Of a stretch of 64,000 nt of DNA, positions 25,692 to 36,671 are shown piece by piece. The stretch lies in contig OX638369.1 in NCBI GenBank assembly GCA_951812925.1, positions 44,635,061 through 44,699,060 on the forward strand. Reading direction: 5' to 3'. How positions within the stretch are numbered: the first letter of the stretch is position 1; each line of letters begins with the position of its first letter. The translations under genes were made by a program, and so were the position numbers. This stretch comes from Calliopum simillimum. Lineage: Eukaryota > Arthropoda > Insecta > Diptera > Lauxaniidae. The notes below the pieces were generated by a model, which was not told where the DNA came from, did not search any database, and saw nothing but the letters and a program-made list of their open reading frames with translations.

Positions 25692-26482
25692 GGGTGGTCA
25701 GACCATCAAATTGCAAAAATTTTTTTGATGAGCACGAATTTGTTTGGCATCACCAATTTTGCCGTAAAAAAAATTTGTATGGATTTGATGAGTATTTGAT
25801 AGTGAGAACGCTTCATCAAAAAATTTGTCAAAAACTTTGAAGAAAATCAAAAATTTTTGATTTTTCGCTGATTTGACGAGTGATTTGATGAGTTATTTGA
25901 AAATGTGAACGCAAATACAATTTTCTGTATGCGTATTTTCATTTCAAAAAAAGATTTCAACGAGTGCACATCGCTCGGATGATAAAAGTAAAGAGAAGTA
26001 TGATTTTATTGAATACTATAAGGGTTGTTTTCATTGTTTTAAGTAAGGTTGTGGTTGAAAGAAAGCTTAAATAATTTAATTTAATTATTAAATAACTTCT
26101 CAGACGATTTGCATATACATGTGTAATTTTAGATACAGCTACTGAAGAATTTTATTTACAAAAGTATATTTTTTTGTAAAATAGTAACAAAATAATTTTT
26201 ATTTGTTTTTTAAATGGATGGAATAATTTATTTTTGCAAATAAGATTTAATTTATGGTATTTCCACCACATTTTAATAATTAGTTTCCTTGTTTTTCATC
26301 GACGCTTCAACTTTCATAACCAGAATTCCTCCGCTATTTCGATGTTACCTCATCGGTGTACAACGCAAAACTGAAATTTGAAGAGTGATTTGATGTTGTG
26401 TACAGTCAAAACTCAAAATTAGTGATGCCAAACAAATTCGAATTCATCAAATTGAAATCGACAAATTTTGATAGTGTGTTCG
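25692..26482. repeat. Foldback element directly upstream of MED15
   Basis: Left-end ATGAGCACGAATTTGTTTGG and CATCACCAATTTT are mirrored at 26415-26450 by AATTAGTGATGCCAAACAAA and TTCGAATTCATC. The outer ends (GACCATCAAATTGC and TTTTGATAGTGTG) also pair loosely. Its right end is about 120 bp before the MED15 start codon, so the core promoter of MED15 is either inside it or in that short gap. Confidence 0.65.
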
Positions 26483-26604
26483 GTGCTAAACGGTTTACTG
26501 GGCTAAGCAAAGATTGCATTTTTGACATTGGTGTTTTTGTATTTATTTTATTTTGCTTCCATAAATCTTTAAAGAATAAAAAAAAATCAACTATTACTTT
26601 CAAA

Positions 26605-26657
26605 ATGACCGAGGAATGGCAGAGTCAAAAATTTAGACAAAGTGTGATTGCAAAAAT
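26605..26657 (+). CDS. MED15: MED15 exon 1
   Basis: It encodes [17 protein letters not shown] plus two bases of an Ile codon, the start of KIX helix 1. The donor is GTAAGT at 26658. The split codon AT/A completes in exon 2. A stop occurs right after the donor if unspliced. Confidence 0.92.
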
Positions 26658-29600
26658 GTAAGTAAAGAAATTGGTGAAATTCTAGAAGGAAATTGCATTA
26701 TTTACTACCAGTACGGATTTCTACGAGGATTGGGTATTTAAACGTCTGTTATCGAACTGGTCGACATTCTATGTAAAAACATTGCTGGGAACAAGCTGGT
26801 GGTAGGAATGTTTCTTGATCTTAACAAGGCGTTCGACTCGATTGATCACAATATTCTTCTGGAAAAGTTTAAGTATTATGGGTTTTCTGTTGGTTCGATT
26901 TGTTTTATTAATAGTTTTTTGAGTAACGGGAAACAATTTTTCCGTATTAATGATGGAAATAGTAAATTTAAATCAATTGGTGTCCCTCAGGGCTCTGTCT
27001 TAAAGGGCAAAATCTTTTTTGCAGATGATTGCCAGTGATGAAATTACAAAGAACGTGAAGGAAGTTTTGGTTATCCTCGATGAGTTTTTTCGTTAGAGCA
27101 AATTAAATAAAACAAATGTTATTTACTTACGCAGCAAACGAAAGTTAGTGACTAGTCTTGATATTCTCCATAATGGAATCATAACAAATGAGGTAAATTG
27201 CATTAAATTTCGGGGCGTCAAAATTGGTCTTTTCTTGAGCTGGAATAACCATATTGATCTAGGTGAACATAAATTAGCCATGATCAATACTCCAACTTTT
27301 GTATCTTACCAATAAGCAGATTTATAAATATACATAAATTACTGTGCTACTTATATTCACAAAATAACTAAAAACTTAATCCCCAACACTGGTGAAATTG
27401 TAAGCTTTCAAAACTTTTACAACACAAGAAATATGGACTACTTGGTTGTCTCTCGGGTGATTAATAATCATCTCAAAACATTTCCCATAATGGTGTAATT
27501 TATCACAATGAACATCAAGATCCTGAAAGGCCTAAGATAATATGGTGATATTTTAAAAGAGACTGAGAGAATTTTTATTAGATAGATAAGGGCTAATATT
27601 TTTATTCTAAAATATTGAATAGTTTTTCATTTTACTTATTAGGGTAACTCATATATAATAATAACTCCATTTTATGTTTAGTTGTAAGTATTTTTACTTC
27701 ATAAGACCTTTTGGTAGAACTGTGGATATTTTAAAATGAATTATTGTGTATAAAAAATTAAATTTTCTTCCAGAAATGAAATGCTCCAGGCAACTGGACA
27801 AGATCCTAGTAAAAATGCTGGCGTTATGGAAAATCATATTTTCAAAAAATCAAACAGCAAGGACGAATATCTTGGGTTAGTAGCGAAGCTTTATAGGCAT
27901 TTTAAAGAATTGGCCCAGCGTAAGTACCAAAAAATTGTTCAAGTTTACTTTAGTGCACCAATCTCGATTTGGTTCAAATAAAGTACATATATAAAAGAAT
28001 GCAAAAAGTGTCGGTCAGACCTTTTTTCGGAGATATCGGGATATAGCTTTTATGAAAACCAGTATAAGTTGTGAGCACCTTGATGGAATTGATAAATGTT
28101 TGTGCCATGAAAAAAAGTATTTTTAACAGGCTAAAAAATTAGTGAACAATAGTGTTTTAAATCCGAGATATGATTTTCAAGATATGGCAAATTTTCGAAA
28201 ACTTTGAATCCTAATCAACTTATTACCATTCATATTATATGCCATTTGTACCTGAAATATAATAACAACAACAGAAGTAACAGCAACAACTACGACTACT
28301 ACTTTTCATTACGAAAATTAAAAATCCTTGTGAAATTTTTAATAACAATTTTTCGACAGCGCCGCTCTTTTTTCATTTAATTTACTGTTATCATTTAGTT
28401 CGAGATACATCAAAATTTGAATGAGTATATTCTAAGCCCCTATTTTGACACTTACAGGCTTCGTTTTACTTGTTTCGATAAATTTTCCAATTTTTTATTA
28501 GATCGTTATTTGTTGCGTCGAACGAACTGATTTTCAGTTTAGGCTTAAATTTATTTAAGCTTTTTAAGTCCAATTTTGTCTAAACCCTATTTTTGTTTAG
28601 GAATAAGTTTACTTCAGCGATATCTGTCTGATTTTTTTAAGAGCTAGTAAGAATCCGGGAATTGCAACAACAAGAAAAAATGTCGATCGGACCTATGTTG
28701 TCAGCGCTTTAGTCATCGGAAGATGCGGATATAGCTTTTAGAAAAACTGGTAAAAGTTGAGAATCCTTGGATGATTCGAAAAACGGTCATATCTCGAAAA
28801 CATTAAGTCAGATTGAAAACTTTTGTTTGCCAACTTTGAAGCTTGTTAAAAATCCTTCTGTTTTTTTTCTCTAACTCCATTTACATTTTTTATTAAAAAA
28901 AAAAAGAAATGGATCCTAATTTTGAGGTGGATGCTTCTTGGATCCGATCACGCTCATTTTTTATCAATGAGTAGATGTTGCCAACAGCACGTCTGGTATC
29001 AAAATGTGTATTGCTGTTGTATGCCAAATATTCATGAAATTATGGCGATTTAAATTTGCGCTATATGAGATGTGATCGTGTTTTGGTCTGATTACGCCCA
29101 TTTTTAACAAATAAGTAGATGCTACTAATAGCATCTCTGACATTGAATTTTGAAGCTATATCTCAATTGGTTTGGCTGTTATTAATTTATGCCTCAAAAA
29201 TGGGTAAAAATACCAACAGTGCACCCTTGTACACATTTGAAGATTTTCCTGTTGTTTTTTTTATCAATCCAAAACTTTCTAATGTGTGTTTAATTTTAAG
29301 ATTGAATATGAATACAAAATAGTCAGTCACATGCTTATAGCAGGTATAACTATCGGAAACTGTATTAGTACCTATGGAATTTTTGACAAAAGTTCTTGAG
29401 TTTTTCCCTGCGAATATAGCAAAACCAAATTGATTGTGCTTGTGTCAACACAGATTTAAACTTTTGTTTTTTATATATATGGTCGAACTAATATCCTTCT
29501 AATAAGAGGGCGATATCAAGCAAATATGTTAGTCAATTTCATATTAAATAAACAAAAACTTAAATAACTCAAAACTAATATCGAGCTGATTGACACGTTA

Positions 29601-32220
29601 CAATCTACAACCCTCTGGAAACATCATTAAGGCAAATTCCGAAAGCTTCTAATGCACTTAAACTACAATAATCTCTATCTATAGTTTTTGCAATATATCT
29701 ATATATTTACTATAACGAATCAAGCAACTTAGCATACTATAGAAAGCTAACACCGTAATCACTTAATAACATGCTATTTAACACCCTTAGGAAAACCACA
29801 GCAACCACCTCCACCAAATGCAGACATGGGTCAACCAAACATGATGCAGGATCCTTTAAATGCGCTTCAGAATCTCGCAACTCAGGGCAATCGTAATGCA
29901 CAAACAATGCCAATGGGGCCCGGTGGACCGAATCCCAATCAAATGGCACCTGGCGGACCTGTTGCAGCATCGAATTTATTGCAAACTCTAAATCAGCAAC
30001 GTCCCGGACAGCAAATGCAACAAATGCAAGGTATACGAGGACAAATGCCAATGGGTGGTAACGTGCCTGGTCCAGGACAAGGCATTAATGTTGTTGGTGG
30101 TCCAAATCAACAAATGCTGGGACAAATGGGTGGCATGCAAATGATGGGTGGCATGGGCAATCAATCAAATCAAATGGTTGGCGGTGGCGGCGGTGCTGGT
30201 GCACAACAATTAGGCGCTGGCATTCCTGGACAAATGGGTCAAATGGGTAATGTAAATGTTACCGGACCGAGTGGTGGAGTAGGTGGCGGCCCAGGTAACG
30301 TAGGTGGGCCAATGGGTGCTGGACAAATGCAAGGCGGACCAATGAATGTGAATGCAATGAATGTACAACAAATGCCAATTAATCAACTCAATCAAAATCA
30401 AATGAATGTAAGTATAAAGAGCTATAAAGCGATTAATCAAAACTACAACTTAAATTTAAATATGTAGATGGGCATGAATCATCCACAACTAAACCAAATG
30501 ATAAATGCTCGTATGAATCAAGGCGGTCCCATGAATGTTGGCCCAAATGTTGTGCAACAAGGTATGCAAGGTATGCCAACAAACATGCCACCAAATCAAG
30601 GTGGACCAATGCATCCAAACAATGTTGTAGGTGGTCCACAAGGTGGACAGCAAGTAGGCGTAGCAGGTATTCAACAAAATGCGGGACAAGCAGGTTAGTT
30701 TTCATTACATTTGAATAAATTTTGAACGTGCAATATTTCTTATTATGGTGATCTATAGGAAGTCTCAATCAAATGCTTAGCATGCCATCGAATATGCAAC
30801 AAAAGCCGAATATGCCTATATCACAGGCGAATAGTATGTTTCCAGTTAATCGTGGCGTTGGGCAAAATCAATTTTTACGTCAAAGCCCATCGCCTAGTAC
30901 GGTACCTTCACCAGCGGGCATGGGTGCAGTACAACAGCAGCAATTGCAACAACAACAACAACAAATGCAACAGTTACAACAACAGCAACAAGGTGTTGTT
31001 AATCAACAATCACAACAATTGTCAAATCAACAAATGATTCCAAGTCCTGCTTTAGTACCATCTTCAAGCCCTCAGATGTCGAATTTATTAAGCAACAACC
31101 AACGTAATTTGCGCCAATCGCCGAATGCACCATTGAATACACCTGGCCAAGTGGCCAGCAATAGTCCATTTAATCCACAGGAAGATCAACTCTACAGGGA
31201 AAAATATAAGCAGCTAACCAAATACATTGAGCCACTTAAGCGAATGGTTGGAAAAATTAGCAATGATGGAACTAGTATGTGCCGACTCCATAATTAAATT
31301 TATAATTTCTTAATATAAAATTTTTTGACAGATGCTGAAAAAATAACTAAAATGAGTAAGCTACTAGAGATTTTATGCAATCCTGCTCAACGTGTGCCCT
31401 TAGAGACTCTACTTAAATGTGAAAAAGCCTTGGAAAAAATGGAAATAGTAAACTATTCTGGACCACAATTTGGAGTATGAAAATTCAATATATTTTTATG
31501 CATTCTTCTAATATCATTTATTTTGAATTAGAAATCTTCAAATCCATTAATGGAAGTAATTAGTACTACTATACAAAGCCCTATAGCGAATCACACTTTA
31601 TATCGTACATTTAGGCCTAGCCTGGACTTATTATTTGGCACTGATATCTGGTATATTACCCTAACAAATTTAAGTAACAGGTGTTTCACAATTAATATTT
31701 GTTTTATAATTAGTGCTCCAGCTCCACCGAAAATTCAACGCATTGCTGAAAAATCAACACCATTTGAAAATGAAATACCGCATGTCCTACAGGGTGAAAT
31801 TGCACGACTTGATCAAAAGTTTAAAGTTTCTCTTGATACATCAGCGCAAAACAATACTAAATCTATAAAATTAATTTGTTGCTTGGATGATAAACGTTTG
31901 CCAAGCGTTCCACCAGTTAATGTTAACATCCCAGGTACGTTTAAAAAATCATAAAAAAGTGCATCAATAGAACAAATATGTTAATTTTATTTACAGAGGA
32001 GTATCCTTGGACTTCACCAAATTGCTCTCTTACTGATCAAGAATATTCAGCAACACCATTCCTAAAAACAGTACAGGATGCGCTTACTGCACGCATTGCA
32101 AAGTTACCGAAATGTTATTCATTGTCACATCTTTTGGATACATGGGAAATGGCAGTACGTCAGGCTTGTTCGCCAAGTGCACTACCAACATGTGATTTTA
32201 CTGCCATATTTGGTGTTTAA
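26605..32220 (+). CDS. MED15: MED15, Mediator complex tail subunit (nine exons)
   Basis: MED15 (ARC105) is a nuclear Mediator tail subunit that binds activators and passes their signal to RNA polymerase II. Exons 26605-26657, 27774-27919, 29791-30407, 30468-30693, 30759-31274, 31332-31474, 31532-31650, 31714-31934 and 31997-32220 use GT-AG borders and join in frame to 754 codons plus TAA, close to the length I recall for fly MED15. Residues ~4-68 form the KIX domain (starts [14 protein letters not shown], ends FKELAQRK). Residues ~70-485 are rich in Q, G, N, M and P with polyQ near 390-410. Residues ~488-754 are the conserved C-terminal region ([34 protein letters not shown]). The start is the first ATG, four bases after TTTC, at the family's N terminus. 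A foldback element sits upstream and a dead LINE in intron 1. The reading frame shows no damage. Confidence 0.95.
26680..27590 (+). pseudogene. Dead LINE reverse transcriptase in MED15 intron 1
   Basis: Reading on the + strand gives [16 protein letters not shown], then [17 protein letters not shown] (the first catalytic Asp motif of RT) and GVPQGSVL. The next stretch jumps to FADDCQ, so the DNA between the PQGS box and the FADD box has been deleted. Later remnants ([24 protein letters not shown]) are broken by stops. This is an old jockey/CR1-like non-LTR insertion with no intact ends seen, in the same orientation as MED15 and about 25 bp inside the intron. Confidence 0.8.
27774..27919 (+). 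CDS. MED15: MED15 exon 2 (rest of KIX domain)
   Basis: The acceptor is TTCTTCCAG at 27765-27773. It encodes [17 protein letters not shown] and on to FKELAQ, KIX helices 1-3. The donor is GTAAGT at 27920, in phase 1; the split Arg codon C/GA completes in exon 3. Confidence 0.92.
27920..29790 (+). other. MED15 intron 2
   Basis: 1871-bp intron, AT-rich. It holds two loose direct repeats: GATCACGCTCATTTTT near 28947 with GATTACGCCCATTTTT near 29088 (spacing ~140), and a GGATATAGCTTTTA box at 28040 and 28730. No coding remnant or RNA gene is recognised. Its last ~90 bases are the part duplicated at 25236. Confidence 0.8.
29791..30407 (+). CDS. MED15: MED15 exon 3 (Q/G/N-rich linker)
   Basis: The acceptor is CCCTTAG. 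It encodes [17 protein letters not shown] and a long stretch of G, M, N, Q and P repeats (GGP, QQM, GQMG). The donor is GTAAGT at 30408, phase 0. Composition is typical of the disordered middle of MED15. Confidence 0.92.
30468..30693 (+). CDS. MED15: MED15 exon 4
   Basis: The acceptor is ATATGTAG. It encodes [16 protein letters not shown] and further Q/G/M-rich sequence to QNAGQA plus one base. The donor is GTTAGT at 30694, a less common but usable site; reading on would stop at once. Confidence 0.9.
30759..31274 (+). CDS. MED15: MED15 exon 5
   Basis: The acceptor is TCTATAG. It encodes the last linker part with a CAA/CAG glutamine tract (30936-31020), then the start of the conserved region [19 protein letters not shown] and [12 protein letters not shown]. 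The donor is GTATGT at 31275, phase 1. Confidence 0.92.
31332..31474 (+). CDS. MED15: MED15 exon 6
   Basis: The acceptor is TTTGACAG. It encodes [17 protein letters not shown] and [17 protein letters not shown] to SGPQFG. The donor is GTATGA at 31475, phase 0. This piece has no start codon at its left edge and is recognised from the family sequence and the splice frame. Confidence 0.9.
31532..31650 (+). CDS. MED15: MED15 exon 7
   Basis: The acceptor is TGAATTAG. It encodes [17 protein letters not shown] and [13 protein letters not shown]. The donor is GTATAT at 31651, phase 2. The next intron is only 63 bp and has no stop in frame, so retention would add 21 residues. Confidence 0.85.
31714..31934 (+). 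CDS. MED15: MED15 exon 8
   Basis: The acceptor is AATTAG. It encodes [33 protein letters not shown] and [15 protein letters not shown]. The donor is GTACGT at 31935, phase 1. Confidence 0.9.
31997..32220 (+). CDS. MED15: MED15 exon 9 (C terminus)
   Basis: The acceptor is TTTACAG. It encodes [38 protein letters not shown] and ends IFGV-TAA, the usual fly MED15 C terminus. Confidence 0.93.
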
Positions 32221-32795
32221 TAAGCTAGAAAATTAAGCAAAACAATATTAAAGAGTTTTAAAGAAATGGAACATTGCATGTTTAAGCAGAAATCTGCATA
32301 CATAAGATATACTGTCAAAATATTACAGGCACAATCTATATGCCAAACCTATAAGACACGATTAAAGAAAAATAGAAAAAACATAATCAGAACCAGGTTT
32401 TCAATTTAATTTAGTATAATTTAGCTTAAAGTGCTATTTTGATACTCTGGCAATTTTTGTTATTAAGTTGTCAAAAACTTTACGTGAAAAGCAAAGTTTG
32501 TGATTGTGTCGTTAAATATCAAAACTGCCTAAGCCCCTCTCTGATATCAAGGCAGTTTTGATATTTAACGACACAATTTTAGATAAAATTATGCAATATT
32601 TAATTATTTTTATATTTTTTTTTCTTTTGAAGCTAAAGTAATCTTTAACTGTAATTAAGTTTGAGAAGAAATGGAAGGTCATACCTTCGCCTGAGTTAAG
32701 TGACTGCAGACACCGGATTACTTGGTCTTGCAAACTGGAAAATATATTTTTGGATTGTTAAAGTTTTCAATAAAGGTATGTGAAACAAATTAGGT
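32221..32795 (+). other. Probable MED15 3'UTR
   Basis: AT-rich sequence after the stop with an AATAAA signal at 32769-32774 and weaker ATTAAA signals at about 32247 and 32343. If the distal signal is used, the 3'UTR includes the perfect hairpin at 32503-32577. Confidence 0.5.
32503..32577 (+). repeat. Perfect 28-bp hairpin in the MED15 3' region
   Basis: Bases 32503-32530 (starting ATTGTGTCGTTAAATATC) are exactly complementary to 32550-32577, with a 19-base loop. No mismatch is present in the stem. It could be a young foldback micro-element, a hairpin RNA, or a structural 3'UTR element; the absence of bulges is unusual for a conserved animal microRNA precursor. Confidence 0.85.
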
Positions 32796-32818
32796 CTACT
32801 TCAATGCTTATTATACAT

Positions 32819-34206
32819 CACGGTATGCCTTAACCCGTTCTAAATCGGACGTCGTAGCACATCAAATTTTTTTCCAGATACTGTTTACTTATCGTTCAAA
32901 TGATGTATAAAAAAATTTTCACTCGTGACTCTTCGACTAAATTTTGAGATAATCGCTTTTCCAATTGCGGCATTTTCCCATACAAAAAGAAAAAAAAAAT
33001 TTTTTTAACTACATTAAACAAAAATTAAAATAATCACAATCGATGTATTTTGCAATGCTTAACACGAATCGAACCTCAGAATTGCTCTATCATGTATAGT
33101 TTATGAGATATTGTAACCTAAAGACCAAAAAAAGTTGTTTTTTGCCATTTTTTGAAGCTATATAACTATGTAACATATCATTTATTAGTCAAATGTGGCA
33201 AAAATATTTGAAAGCCCCAATCTTTTCCTTTAAAACCTAATTTAAATTATATTTACATCTTCATGCTTCTAAGAGATATCGTAGAACGAAATATTGTCAA
33301 AACGGATTTTTTGCACTTTTGTGTCTTTTTAGGTTTGGATATCTTTGAGGAAAAAAAAGATAACGACATAATTTAAATTAGGTTTTAAAGACAAAGATTA
33401 GGACTTTAAAGTTGTTTACCAGATTTAACGAAATTAAAATTTCTTCCACATTTTAAACATGTTCAACGAAGCGACTACTTCTAAATTCAGCCGTTTGACA
33501 CCCCGAGTGTTGTTGTTACGTGTATGGCATTCGGCTGAATTTTGAAATGGTCGGCTCGTTGAACATGTTTAAAATGTGAAAGAAATTTTAATTTCGCTAA
33601 ATCTAGTAAACAACTTTAAAGTCCTAATCTTTGCCTTTAAAACCTAATTTAAATTATGTTGATATCTTTTTTTTTCCTCAATGATATCCTTACCTAAAAA
33701 GACACAAAAGTGCAAAAAATCCGTTTTGGCAATATTTCGGTCTACGATATCTCTTAGAAGCATGAAGATATAAATATAATTTAAATTAGGTTTTGGAGGA
33801 AAAGATTGAGGCTTTCAAATATCTTTGCCACATTTGACGAATAAATGATATGTTACATAGTTATGTAGCTTCAAAAAATGGCAAAAAACGACTTGTTTTG
33901 GTCTTTAGGTTACAATATCTCATAAACTATACATGATAGAGCAATTCTGAGGTTCGATTCGTGTTAAGCATCGCAAAATACATCGATTGTGATTATTTTA
34001 ATTTTTGTTTAATGTAGTTAAAAAAATTTTTTTTTCTTTTTGTATGGGAAAATGCCGCAATTGGAAAAGCGATTATCTCAAAATTTAGTCGAAGAGTCAC
34101 GAGTGAAAATTTTTTTATACATCATTTGAACGATAAGTAAACAGTATCTGGAAAAAAATTTGATGTGCTACGACGTCCGATTTAGAACGGGTTAAGGCAC
34201 ACCGTG
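32819..34206. repeat. 1.39-kb near-perfect palindrome (foldback element)
   Basis: The left arm 32819-33493 starts CACGGTATGCCTTAACCCGT and the right arm 33532-34206 ends ACGGGTTAAGGCACACCGTG. The arms match almost base for base over about 675 bp with a 38-base loop. No protein is encoded. It begins 45 bp past the distal MED15 poly(A) signal. Confidence 0.92.
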
Positions 34207-34559
34207 ACATACATTACTTAAAGTATAGTGCTAATCGTGGCCATAGAAAGAGAATTTGGGCTAATTGTTGTGGCATATGGACCCCCTCCATTCCTCTTAT
34301 TTTTTCAATTCGATACCGCTCTTGTATTTGGCACGAAGATTTTATTGGTACTAATCGTTTTGATGGATTGGCTTATGACTCCATACAAAATTTTCAAGTG
34401 ATAATTTTTGCTAAAGACGTGAAAATTCCGCTATAAAGTTTCTATTTGTCTGTTAAGAATACATTAATCAACATTTTTGTGAATTGACTTTTTTTTAAAA
34501 AGATAAATTAACTAACTACAACGTAATCTGATAACTAATGCCCTCAGGTGAACTGCTAA
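34207..34559. other. Intergenic spacer
   Basis: 350 bp between the palindrome and the jockey-like relic; no feature recognised. Confidence 0.4.
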
Positions 34560-35288
34560 AAGCATGCCCCATAACATAAACTAAAATTCTCCATTCTCTG
34601 CTCTTCAAAATTTTTTTTGTGGTACTTACCAAGATTTTTTGGTTTTGTTGGTAACCATAGACTGCAGAATATGCTACATAATACCAAAAGACAAAGAAAA
34701 GATACTACTTTTGCAGAGCATCTTATAATGGTTCCTAAGCCAAACTCACCCACTCCAGGATTAGAACTGCCTTCTATTAGGGTACCAACTAATATAAGTC
34801 GAGCTGTGATCCATGGTATCATAAATAAAGAAATTAACCCAAAAAAGACTCCAGGCCATGAATTAATTACTCCAAAAATGTTAATAGAACTTCCTTATAT
34901 AGCTATTGCTTTTCTCACACAATTGTTCATTGCGATACTCATAATTGGATACTTTCCGATGGCATGAAAAAAATAGTTAATAATAATAATACCTAAGCCT
35001 GGGAAAGATAAAACTCCACCGTCTTCTTATAGACCCATAAGTTTGCTCCCATGCCTGCCTAAGCTATTTGAAAAGTTGCTACTCTTAAAACTACGCCGCA
35101 TCTCACTGAACGAAACATTACACCATGCCACCAGTTTGGCTTTCGTAAAAACCATGGAACTATAGAACAGCTGAATCGTTTAACTAATGTAAAAAGAAAA
35201 ACTCAAAGCGTACTGTTCTGCGAATTTTCTTGATATGTATTGCCCAGGCATTTGACAAAGTGTGGCACGAGGGACTTCTATTTAAGGA
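34560..35288 (+). pseudogene. Relic of a jockey-like non-LTR retrotransposon
   Basis: On the + strand it reads FAEHLIMVPKPNSPTPGLEL, NPKKTPGHELITPKMLIELP and IGYFPMA, which match the fingers region of jockey-type reverse transcriptases. It then continues in other frames as FGFRKNHGTIEQLNRLTNV and FDKVWHEGLLFK. Stops and frameshifts break it, and it ends abruptly where the half-palindrome centre begins. The endonuclease and most of the RT palm are missing. Confidence 0.8.
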
Positions 35289-35309
35289 CTTAAAAATCAT
35301 TCAAAATTG

Positions 35310-35591
35310 TGGGATTGAAATTGACCAGACAAGTTAAAAAACTAAATAAGAGACAACACTTAGGACAATACGTGACAATAAGAAAAAGTGACAACACTGA
35401 AAACAAAAAGAACTGACTTGAAAGAACAAAACGAAAAAACGAACGAGTTGTAACGAAGTTTTCAAAGCGAACGGACGATATAAAAAGACGCGTCGAACTA
35501 ATTTTCTTTTGTAATATTAATAACTTTTATTTCTTTTATTAAATAAACAATTCTCATTAAACAGTGAAGTGGGTTTTATTAGAAATCCTAT
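35310..35591 (+). mobile_element. Solo-LTR-like insertion (282 bp)
   Basis: It is flanked on both sides by AAAATTG (35303-35309 and 35592-35598). The ends TGGGATT and AATCCTAT form a short imperfect inverted pair. Inside are a TATAAAA box at about 35480 and AATAAA at about 35542, in LTR order. It splits the centre of a foldback element whose uninterrupted version is at 54124. No retroviral coding region is present. The LTR family is not identified. Confidence 0.55.
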
Positions 35592-36241
35592 AAAATTGAA
35601 CATTGTACTATGCGGACTACTATGTTAAATTTTGAAGAATTTTTAAGTCGCGATATCTCATGAACGGTAAGTAGGATGAAAAAACAGTTCGAAGAGACCC
35701 TTATAAGGAATTGAACGTTCTACAAAGTGCACGAAAAAATTTTTTTCCAGGACGAACCGTTTTAGAGATATTTTGAAAAAACGGTTTTTTTTCTAAATTT
35801 TAGGTTTGTTGAAAAAATATCTCCTAAGCTATAGACCATGCGAAAAATAAACTATATGGCTTGTAGTGCAAGTAATTCCTTATAAATAGAAGTGTAACTC
35901 ACCGGTCATGAGTTATCGTAATTTTAAGCTCAACACATCACTGTGCCTACTCATAAGCGGCATGCACAATTTACTAAATTTAGGATATCTCTTGAGTTAT
36001 ATGGTCAATTTTATAGAAAATCTTATAAGCTACAATATTGCGCCACAATATTTTTCCCTAAATGTAACCGTTAAAGAGATATTTGTTAAAAACTTGATTT
36101 TTGACGCCATTTTTTTATATGGCGGCGCGATTCGAGGTAGCAAAGTTGAAATTCTGAAAGAGCACATCGAAATCTATAAAATAACTCATTTGCAAAAATG
36201 CTGGAAAGCTTTCCAAGTAAAACTATCAAATGACTGTACTA
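35592..36241. repeat. Right half of a foldback element (same family as 54124-55517)
   Basis: From ACATTGTACTATGCGGACTA to the terminal CAAATGACTGTACTA it follows the right arm of the 54124-55517 palindrome with moderate divergence, including ACATCACTGTGCCTACTCAT and TAGCAAAGTTGAAATTCTGA. Only about 22 bases of the left arm remain, at 35288-35309. Confidence 0.85.
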
Positions 36242-36291
36242 CTTAGGAAGCGGAGGGAAGTGCTAAAACGAAAGCAGAATAAAGTAAAACA

Positions 36292-36615
36292 ATGTGCGTG
36301 AAGTTAGCCCTCCTTTTGTGGAATTTCACGAAAAAAAGTTATGCCGGCGTGTGCTTCACTTGTGCTGCGTTGTGCCGTATTGGAAAAAAATCGGTCCAAA
36401 GGTTCACTTTTTATGGGGAGGTCCTTTTTTTGTGTGAAGTTAGCCCTGCTTGTGCGGAATTTCCCAAAAAAAAAAACTTGTGCCGGGGTGTGCTCTACTT
36501 GTGCTGCGCTGAGCCGTATTGAAAAAAAAAAAAATCGGTCCAAAGGTTTATTTTATATGGGGAGATCCTTTTTTTTGTGCGAAGTTAGCCTTACTTTTGT
36601 GGAATTTCCCGAATT
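36292..36615 (+). repeat. Tandem repeat, ~138-bp unit, 2.3 copies
   Basis: Each unit runs GTGAAGTTAGCCCT, GGAATTTC, AAAAAAA, TGCCGG-GTGTGCT, ACTTGTGCTGCG, CCGTATTG, AATCGGTCCAAAGGTT and ATGGGGAG-TCC. Open frames through it on both strands come from the repeat. Confidence 0.85.
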
Positions 36616-36671
36616 CCCGAAACTTTGCAATTTTTTTGAAATGCTTCTGAATTTTTTCAGTTTTATGAAGC

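Noticed and set aside
29737..30768. Histidine/leucine-rich frames on the - strand opposite MED15 exons 3 and 4
   Set aside because: Shadow frames of the Q/G/N/M-rich MED15 coding sequence.
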